Of a DNA stretch of 64,000 bases, positions 58,510 through 64,000 are shown in pieces. Under the pieces are notes generated by a model. The model was not told where the DNA came from and ran no database searches. It saw only the letters and a program-made list of their open reading frames with translations. The stretch is from contig NZ_JABUXR010000009.1 of NCBI RefSeq assembly GCF_014838745.1, forward strand, positions 1-64,000, given 5' to 3'. The DNA is from Limosilactobacillus urinaemulieris. Its GTDB lineage: Bacteria; Bacillota; Bacilli; Lactobacillales; Lactobacillaceae. Both the position numbers and the translations under genes were made by a program. Each line of letters starts with the position of its first letter. Position 1 is the stretch's first letter.

Positions 58510-59352
58510 TTATTTCAAACACCGTTTATAGTATTGCTCAGCTTCCTCATCCGTTAAGTCATACGCTTCTTTCAAATTAGCAATGATATTTTCTTTTGGC
58601 AATTGCTGTTTGACAAACAAGCTTGTAACTTGTAAAATCGCTTCTTCTTTTCCTTCCTCTATCCCCTCTTGCCGTGCAACCTTCAATCCATGGCGACGAT
58701 CCATTTCATATAACGATAAACGCATATATTCCGCCCTCCATTTCTTATTATGTTTGACGAATGTAACTCTTTCTTTTAATTGTACGATGAAATGATCATC
58801 ACTATCAACTTTACGATTAGCAATCACATCCAAAAACTTTTGTAAAGGCTGATTAACATCTTTCCGCAAGCTCGGAATATTTAAGAAAATTGTTGTTGTC
58901 CCATCGTCTGCAATATGTTCTGGACTTTCATCAACATGTCGATGAATGGTATATTGCTGTAAACCTAAACCAAGCGGGTCAAAGCAACAAAAGAAAATCA
59001 CATATGAATTATTAGCTTCTTGGTAATTTTTTCCTTTTTCGTACGAATCAAGTGATGTCATTGCCTGATAATATCGTGCTCGTTTCAGCAGATCTTTTTC
59101 ATCTGCAACCTGCATTTCTATGTCATAGCAATTATTTTTTGTATCCCGAGTGAATACATCAAAGCGAACTCCCTTTGCATCTGGAGCAAAATTAATCTCT
59201 TCTTGGCTATTTGGTAGTTTGATATGATCAATTTTCAATTCCGGTAAAACACGTTGAATTACTTCCTGACAAATCTTTGGATCAATCATCACCTTACTGA
59301 AAACAAAGTCGTTTGATAATCCGGCATCTTCCCATTTCTGAATTAAGTTCAT
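58510..59352 (-). CDS. Rpn-family PD-(D/E)XK nuclease/transposase-like protein
   Basis: 280 residues. The N-terminal SNDFVFSKVM and the nuclease core RFDVFTRDTKNNCYDIEMQV (Asp...Glu-x-Gln) fit the Rpn/PDDEXK_2 family, homologues of which promote recombination or act in phage defence. The C-terminal third is helical and variable (KVARQEGIEEGKEEAIL). No terminal inverted repeats around it were seen, so I do not call an IS. ATG at 59352 with GGAGGCG upstream; monocistronic. Confidence 0.85.
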   Translation of the reverse strand: MNLIQKWEDAGLSNDFVFSKVMIDPKICQEVIQRVLPELKIDHIKLPNSQEEINFAPDAKGVRFDVFTRDTKNNCYDIEMQVADEKDLLKRARYYQAMTSLDSYEKGKNYQEANNSYVIFFCCFDPLGLGLQQYTIHRHVDESPEHIADDGTTTIFLNIPSLRKDVNQPLQKFLDVIANRKVDSDDHFIVQLKERVTFVKHNKKWRAEYMRLSLYEMDRRHGLKVARQEGIEEGKEEAILQVTSLFVKQQLPKENIIANLKEAYDLTDEEAEQYYKRCLK

Positions 59353-59411
59353 GTTTTCGCCTCCTACTAACTAAAGAACGGAAAAAATGAACTTTTTAAC
59401 TAAATTCAAAA

Positions 59412-59455
59412 TAAAAACCAGGAGCAACCACCTATTGGAGGTTATTCCTGGTTTA
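59412..59455 (-). terminator. serS terminator (after R8)
   Basis: Minus-strand hairpin AAACCAGGA.TAACC / GGTTG.TCCTGGTTT followed by TTATTTTG. Confidence 0.8.
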
Positions 59456-59478
59456 ATTATGTTTAAATGTAATTTAGC

Positions 59479-59664
59479 TTCTAGGCAACATAGTCGAAAC
59501 GTGTTCAGCCTAAACTTCCTCGAGCTAGTGGTTCTAGGCAACATAGTCAAGATCTGCTCACCGCGACCGCCACCTCCGTCTAACTATCCCGTCCTTGATT
59601 GTATACAACCATCGTCCGGGATTCCTTAGTACTCGGTAGCTAGTCCGTCGCGGTTCGCACTCTA
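59479..59664 (-). repeat. stop-anchored hairpin element R8
   Basis: Primary unit 59532-59664 (133 bp) from the serS TAG stop: basal stem GTGCgaACCGCGAC / GTCGCGGTgaGCAG, ATCCCG/CGGGAT, inner GGTTG-type tip. A second short segment (59479-59531) repeats a CTCGAGGAAG arm half and a full end module. Confidence 0.85.
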
Positions 59665-60957
59665 CTTTTTAAACGGTACCGCGTTTTCTTTGGTGATCTT
59701 AGTAACACCATGCATGTATGGAACTAAGACTTCTGGAATAGTAACAGAACCATCTTCGTTTTGGTAGTTCTCCAAAATAGCGGCAACGGTCCGACCAACG
59801 GCAAGACCTGAACCATTTAAGGTGTGAACGTATTGCAACTTACCGTTTTCATCCCGGTATTGCGTATGCATCCGGCGAGCTTGGAAGTCCAAACAGTTTG
59901 AACAGCTGGATACTTCACGGTACTTGTTTTGAGCAGGCATCCAAAGTTCAAGGTCATGGGTTTCAGAAGCAGTGAAACTCATGTCACTAGTAGTCAAAGT
60001 GATGACATGGTATGGCAAACCAATCTTCTTCAAGATGTTTTCAGCATTGGCAGTCATCTTTTCCAATTCATCCCATGAATCTTCTGGTTTCGTGTACTTA
60101 ACCATTTCCACCTTGTTAAATTGGTGCATCCGGATCAAACCACGAGTATCACGGCCGGCTGCCCCAGCTTCGGAACGGAAGCATGGTGTTAAGGCTGTAA
60201 CGTAAACTGGCAATTCTTCAGCTGGAATAACATCACCACGGTAGTAGTTAGTCAATGGTACTTCAGCGGTTGGAATCAAGGTCATATCTTCGCCGTTAAC
60301 CTGGTAAACACCCTTCTTGAACTTTGGGAATTGACCAGTCCCGTACATTGAAGCAGCATTAACAATGTATGGTGGTAATACCTCAGTGTAGCCGTCCTTC
60401 ATGTGTTCATCGAGCATGAAGTTGTAAACGGCACGTTCGAGCTGGGCACCTAAGCCAAGGTAGTAGACGAACCGGGCACCAGATACTTTCCGTGCACGGT
60501 CAAAATCTAAAATACCCAGATTTTCACCGACATCCCAGTGGTGCTTTGGTTCAAAATCAAAGTCACGAATCTTACCAACTTTTCGTAATTCAACTGCCCC
60601 TTCTTCAGTTAAGCTTACTGGAACACCATCGTGAGGAATGTTTGGCAGGCGAGACATCTTATCGTGGAATACTTCGTCGTTAGCTTCAACCTGTTCATCA
60701 AGCTCCTTGATTTGGTCACCCAGTTCACGAGTTTCCTTGATTGCCTCGTCAGCGGATTCACCATTTCGTTTAGCTTCACCAATCTTCTTTGAGGCTTCAT
60801 TCCGTTGGGCCTTTAAAGCTTCAGTTTTTTGAAGTAAGTCCCGCCGCTTTTGATCAAGTTCGATTACTTCATCAATTTCTTCAGCCTTAACGCCCCGAGT
60901 AGCTAGTTTTTGCTTAAAGAATTCGGGATCTTTACGAATTTTTTTAATATCTAACAT
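59662..60957 (-). CDS. serS: seryl-tRNA synthetase
   Basis: Class II synthetase, 431 residues. N-terminal antiparallel coiled coil (about 25-105) for tRNA-Ser, then the catalytic core with motif 2 [21 protein letters not shown] and motif 3 near [16 protein letters not shown] at 60957 with GGAGGAT upstream. Regulated by its own T-box. Stop TAG opens element R8. Confidence 0.97.
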   Translation of the reverse strand: MLDIKKIRKDPEFFKQKLATRGVKAEEIDEVIELDQKRRDLLQKTEALKAQRNEASKKIGEAKRNGESADEAIKETRELGDQIKELDEQVEANDEVFHDKMSRLPNIPHDGVPVSLTEEGAVELRKVGKIRDFDFEPKHHWDVGENLGILDFDRARKVSGARFVYYLGLGAQLERAVYNFMLDEHMKDGYTEVLPPYIVNAASMYGTGQFPKFKKGVYQVNGEDMTLIPTAEVPLTNYYRGDVIPAEELPVYVTALTPCFRSEAGAAGRDTRGLIRMHQFNKVEMVKYTKPEDSWDELEKMTANAENILKKIGLPYHVITLTTSDMSFTASETHDLELWMPAQNKYREVSSCSNCLDFQARRMHTQYRDENGKLQYVHTLNGSGLAVGRTVAAILENYQNEDGSVTIPEVLVPYMHGVTKITKENAVPFKK

Positions 60958-60969
60958 TGTATCCTCCTA

Positions 60970-61215
60970 ACAAAAAGAGCCATTCCATCCTCAAAATATT
61001 TTGGGACGAAATGGCTCTTAGTTCCGCGGTACCACCCAAGTTTGACATCTAAATGTCACCCTCGCGATGGATAACGGCCATCAACCGTGCGGCATTACCC
61101 GCCCACATTTACTTGCACCGGAGTTTCGATCAACAACTTGCACCTACCGTTGTCTCTCTGAACGATCTACTTGAAATGCATCCGTGTTTAATATTCGCCA
61201 TTATCATATTACATC
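60970..61215 (-). promoter_or_regulatory. T-box leader of serS
   Basis: T-box sequence TGGGTGGTACCGCGGAA (61022-61037) on the minus strand; terminator hairpin AAGAGCCATT / AATGGCTCTT plus T run; a TCC triplet (Ser) at 61120-61122 sits in GAAACTCCGG and fits the specifier loop. Confidence 0.92.
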
Positions 61216-61254
61216 TGGCGTTATTTAGCAATCGATATTTTAATAAAAATTATT

Positions 61255-61725
61255 TTAATTTGCATGGCGCAAACCAAATAGTGAAGTTAGGCCAGCGATC
61301 CGTAGTCCAAGGCCATGAAGAATATTCGTCTTTTTTGGCTCAGCCGGACGATGGATCAGCGGTGGCCGTGAACTTGTCTTGGTATACCGGTCATCAAGGC
61401 GTTCATTATCAAACTTATTGTAGACAATTACGATCTTTGAATCAGGTGTCCAGGCATTGACCTGCTCACTTGGTAAAAATGCTCGATCAGGTGCGCATCC
61501 CTTAATCTCAGGGGCATCAAATTCAGCCCATTCCTTTGGTGAATCAGGTTGAATAACCCATTGACTATAAGTTACTTGCCCATCCGCTGTTGGTACTTTA
61601 CTGCGTTGAAAACGAACAGTTTGTTTGATTTCTTGCTGAGTACCATCAACGTCCACTAAGACGATCGTTCGTGTTGACTTTGCCGTCAGCGCATCAGTCA
61701 ATTGTTGTTCTTCTACAGTAACCAT
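61255..61725 (-). CDS. orphan Mub-B2-like protein without signal or LPXTG
   Basis: 156 residues from ATG 61725 (GAGG about 10 nt upstream; the GTG six bases earlier is less likely). Residues about 15-110 read like one Mub B2 module: IVLVDVDGTQQ (for YVYxDG), VRFQRSKVPTADGQVTYSQW, FDAPEIKGCAPD, IVIVYNK. The end GLGLRIAGLTSLFGLRHAN resembles a worn membrane anchor, with EPKKTN where LPQTG would stand. No signal peptide, so export is not expected. A consensus promoter precedes it. It is best seen as a remnant of a surface adhesin, possibly still expressed. Confidence 0.7.
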   Translation of the reverse strand: MVTVEEQQLTDALTAKSTRTIVLVDVDGTQQEIKQTVRFQRSKVPTADGQVTYSQWVIQPDSPKEWAEFDAPEIKGCAPDRAFLPSEQVNAWTPDSKIVIVYNKFDNERLDDRYTKTSSRPPLIHRPAEPKKTNILHGLGLRIAGLTSLFGLRHAN

Positions 61726-61811
61726 CTGCACCTAACCTCACTTTACTTTTCAATAATTTATCGAGTATTAATTTAATCCAAGACAACTATTACAGTGCCA
61801 TTTAACATGTA

Positions 61812-61840
61812 ATTGTAGACCCTAATATCAAAAATGTCAA
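61812..61840 (-). promoter_or_regulatory. promoter of the orphan Mub-B2 gene
   Basis: TTGACA (61835-61840) and TACAAT (61812-61817), 17-bp spacing, minus strand. Confidence 0.7.
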
Positions 61841-61881
61841 AACTCGTTTATCAAATTATAAGTATTTATCTAAAAAATATT

Positions 61882-61930
61882 TAAAAAAAGCAAGCCTAAG
61901 CATTACCGTAAAAGCGTTTAGGTTTGCTTT
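61882..61930 (-). terminator. surface protein gene terminator
   Basis: Minus-strand hairpin AAAGCAAACCTAAAC / GCTTAGGCTTGCTTT plus T run. Confidence 0.85.
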
Positions 61931-61954
61931 GAATCTATAAATAACTGAATTTAA

Positions 61955-64000
61955 CTAGTTTTCACGGCGAGCAAGACCAAACGTTGCACCAAGTCCAGCA
62001 AGGCCAAGACCTAGTAATGCAGCTAAGTTATGTGAATCACCAGTTTGTGGTAACCGTGATTGAGCCTTGTGACTAATAACAACACTTGGAGCTTGTTGAT
62101 GGGCAACCGAACTGTTAGCAACTGCTACTGGGAAGGCTACAGTTTCAGTTGTACCAGTAGTCGGTCGATAAATAGTAGTCCCTGCAACTTTTTGACCCTG
62201 AGTTGTCATTTCTTCAGAGCCGTTCACACCGGTTTCACCAATTGTTTGATCCACCGTTTGCGAACCAGTAGTTGCTGGTTGTAGTCGTGCAAGGGCTGCT
62301 AAATCATCCTTAACAGCTTGCTGGTACTTAGCCAGAGTTGCTTGATCCTGAGCTAACTGTTGCTGATCCCTTTGAAGTTGGGCCTTCAGATCCGCAATTG
62401 TAGTATCACTAGTAGCCTGTGCGAGTGCAGCATTTGCGGCATCTAATTCAATCTTCTTGGTAGCTAAAGCATTTTGACTGTCCTTCAGCGCTGCTTGGTC
62501 ACTACTCAATTGCTTTTGAAGTTTCTCAACACGAGCAGATAGTTTACTTATTTCATCTGGAACCGCAGCAGCAAATTTTGCATATGATTGCGCAAAGAGT
62601 TGTATTGCCAGACTGCCCTTCAGGTTACCTTCTTCCAGTTGGCTCAACTGCTCTTTGGCACTTGTTAATGCTTTATTAGCGCCATCCAAAGCAGCCTTCT
62701 TAGCAGTTAAGGTCTCCTGAGCCTTCTTCAAAGCTGATTGGGCATCTTGAGCTGCTTGTTGCTTAGTTTGTTGAACCTTTTGATCAGCATTCAACGTGTT
62801 CTTAGCTGTTTGTAAGTCTTTTTGAGCCTGTTGCAATTCTTTTGCTTGGTCATCCTTTGACTTGCCAGCAGCGTCTAAAGCAGTCTTCTTTTCGTTAACT
62901 TGGCCTTGGGTTGCATCGGCTTTAGTTTGCGCATCAGTAACTGCTTGTTGCTTAGCTGTCACTGTTTCTTGAGCTGTTTGCACTGTCTTCTTGGCTGAAT
63001 CAAGTTTTTGTTGAGCAGTTGCAACGGCATCAGAAGCAGTCTTTACCTCTGCTTGATCGTTTTCAACAGTTTCTGATGCATTCTTGGCATCTGGCTCAGC
63101 CTTATCAGAAGCAGCCTTCTTTTGGTTATATTCATCTTGAGCAGACTTAATATCATCTTGGCTAACGCTAGACTGTTGGTCAATCCCTGGAGTTGTAGCA
63201 CCTTGAGCTAACTTAGCCTTAACCTCAGAAGTAGCATTGGCATCACTAATGAAGTTGAAGTGGAGATATCCGTGATTATCAAATGAAACCGACAGGTATT
63301 GGTTGGCAATCACTTTACCTGTTGAAGGATCAAGTGAAATTGCATTCCCACTAACACCATTGTAAGTTGGTCGATAACTAGGATCATTGAGCAGGGCAGT
63401 TGTATGTCCTCCAAAGCCAGGCTTCATGTTACTATCCATATACATCATCGTCAGAATTGTATCATAAATACTATGCTTTAAAGTATCCATGTTTTTCTGA
63501 CCAGTAAGTTCTATTGGAATAAGTCCAAAGCCAAGATTTTCACCAACAAAAGCATTATTTACATTAGTTGCCAAGTGTTCATTAACCGCTGCCTGCTCTA
63601 ATCCTTTCATATTATGACTATTTTGAAGAGCATTCCATCCTGTATTATTGTATGCCGCTTTCATTACTTTCCAACCAATATCAGTTGCTGAGTTCGAAAC
63701 CTTCAAATATCCCGCACTATATTTATTACCATTTATTTGAGATTGTACCTGCTTACGAATTCGATTAATAACGTTAGCGGTCCAACTATTAATTTCATTT
63801 TTTTGTTGATCAGTTAGATTTTGAAGATCCACTGGTTGCTTTGCATCTTCAGGATTAGATACAAAGTTATCAGGAAATGATGAAAAGCCATTTAATAAAT
63901 CAATATTAGGATTTCCACCATTCTCGGCAAATGCATTTCGAGCTGCCTCAGTAGAATCTTGAGAGTTCGTCATTGCATGCGGATTAAAGCCCGCAAAAGC
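61955..64000 (-). CDS. SEC10/PgrA-type LPXTG surface protein, 5' end outside window
   Basis: At least 681 codons are visible; the frame stays open through the right edge, so the Met at 63973 is not the start and the signal peptide is missing here. The N-terminal 265 visible residues resemble the SEC10/PgrA surface-exclusion domain. A long Ala/Lys/Gln/Asp-rich coiled coil follows (about 275-570, many repeats such as AQKxLDxAKKTVQTAQ), then a wall-spanning stretch, LPQTG near residue 641, a hydrophobic anchor and ARREN tail. Sortase would anchor it to peptidoglycan. Confidence 0.85.
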   Translation of the reverse strand, partial: AFAGFNPHAMTNSQDSTEAARNAFAENGGNPNIDLLNGFSSFPDNFVSNPEDAKQPVDLQNLTDQQKNEINSWTANVINRIRKQVQSQINGNKYSAGYLKVSNSATDIGWKVMKAAYNNTGWNALQNSHNMKGLEQAAVNEHLATNVNNAFVGENLGFGLIPIELTGQKNMDTLKHSIYDTILTMMYMDSNMKPGFGGHTTALLNDPSYRPTYNGVSGNAISLDPSTGKVIANQYLSVSFDNHGYLHFNFISDANATSEVKAKLAQGATTPGIDQQSSVSQDDIKSAQDEYNQKKAASDKAEPDAKNASETVENDQAEVKTASDAVATAQQKLDSAKKTVQTAQETVTAKQQAVTDAQTKADATQGQVNEKKTALDAAGKSKDDQAKELQQAQKDLQTAKNTLNADQKVQQTKQQAAQDAQSALKKAQETLTAKKAALDGANKALTSAKEQLSQLEEGNLKGSLAIQLFAQSYAKFAAAVPDEISKLSARVEKLQKQLSSDQAALKDSQNALATKKIELDAANAALAQATSDTTIADLKAQLQRDQQQLAQDQATLAKYQQAVKDDLAALARLQPATTGSQTVDQTIGETGVNGSEEMTTQGQKVAGTTIYRPTTGTTETVAFPVAVANSSVAHQQAPSVVISHKAQSRLPQTGDSHNLAALLGLGLAGLGATFGLARREN

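Noticed and set aside
58510-59352. Rpn-family gene as part of an insertion sequence
   Set aside because: No terminal inverted repeats or target duplications seen around it; family members are often stand-alone.

Overview
The window looks like a chromosome segment of a heterofermentative Lactobacillaceae, most likely Limosilactobacillus. This is an inference from gene content and moderate AT richness; no marker gene fixes the species. Evidence includes four T-box leaders, a Gram-positive PurR-type pur regulon, a CBS-less IMP dehydrogenase, YSIRK/LPXTG surface proteins with Mub-type repeats, and the Noc-ParA-ParB-YchF locus that normally lies near the replication origin. Most genes are on the minus strand.

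Layout. The left edge (1-200) is the promoter and antitermination leader of an rRNA operon running off the window. Next come tyrS with its T-box, a DUF975-type membrane protein, folT with a probable tetrahydrofolate riboswitch, a small coiled-coil protein and gpmA. 5.8-15.9 kb is the purCSQLFMNHD operon; purEKB is separate at 21.7-24.6 kb. Both pur promoters carry inverted PurBox pairs with CGAA/TTCG cores 26 nt apart. Divergent from purC is a T-box-controlled metA-metY-hom operon making homocysteine from homoserine by O-acetylation. 20-33.6 kb holds an esterase, a nitroreductase, cfa, an AI-2E family protein, pyrE behind a PyrR attenuator, azlCD, a two-component system, an LCP protein and a DUF441 protein. 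33.9-43.1 kb holds guaB, deoC and a broken deoB (cre site upstream), DUF1129, ychF, DUF951, parB, parA, noc and rsmG. The right third is accessory: an aldo/keto reductase, a disordered protein, a very large Mub-type adhesin broken by two homopolymer frameshifts, a PfoR-like EIIC, an amino-acid permease with a compact T-box, a glutamine-type ABC transporter whose ATPase has a late nonsense codon, an Rpn-family nuclease, serS with T-box, an orphan Mub-B2 fragment and a SEC10/PgrA-type surface protein cut by the right edge.

Most interesting signal. Eight intergenic loci carry a modular element whose primary unit is about 131-133 bp in most copies. On the strand of the upstream gene it begins with TAGAGTGYGAGCC, and in six cases the TAG is that gene's stop codon (in a seventh the motif overlaps a TGA). 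The unit folds into one long hairpin whose basal stem is interrupted by a tandem GA/GA mismatch and shows compensatory changes between copies (for example GCAGG/CCTGC, GCCAG/CTGGC, AGCC/GGCT, GTCGTGAC/GTCACGAC, ACCGCGAC/GTCGCGGT). The inner arms are of at least two unrelated sequence types. This looks like a structured 3'-end RNA element family that spreads to, or is selected at, stop codons; one copy lies inside the pur operon. A second, unrelated 151-bp double-hairpin repeat occurs twice (149/151 identical).

Three genes show fresh-looking damage (glnQ nonsense, deoB nonsense, adhesin frameshifts at A6 and G6 tracts). Reads would be needed to separate real variation from assembly error.
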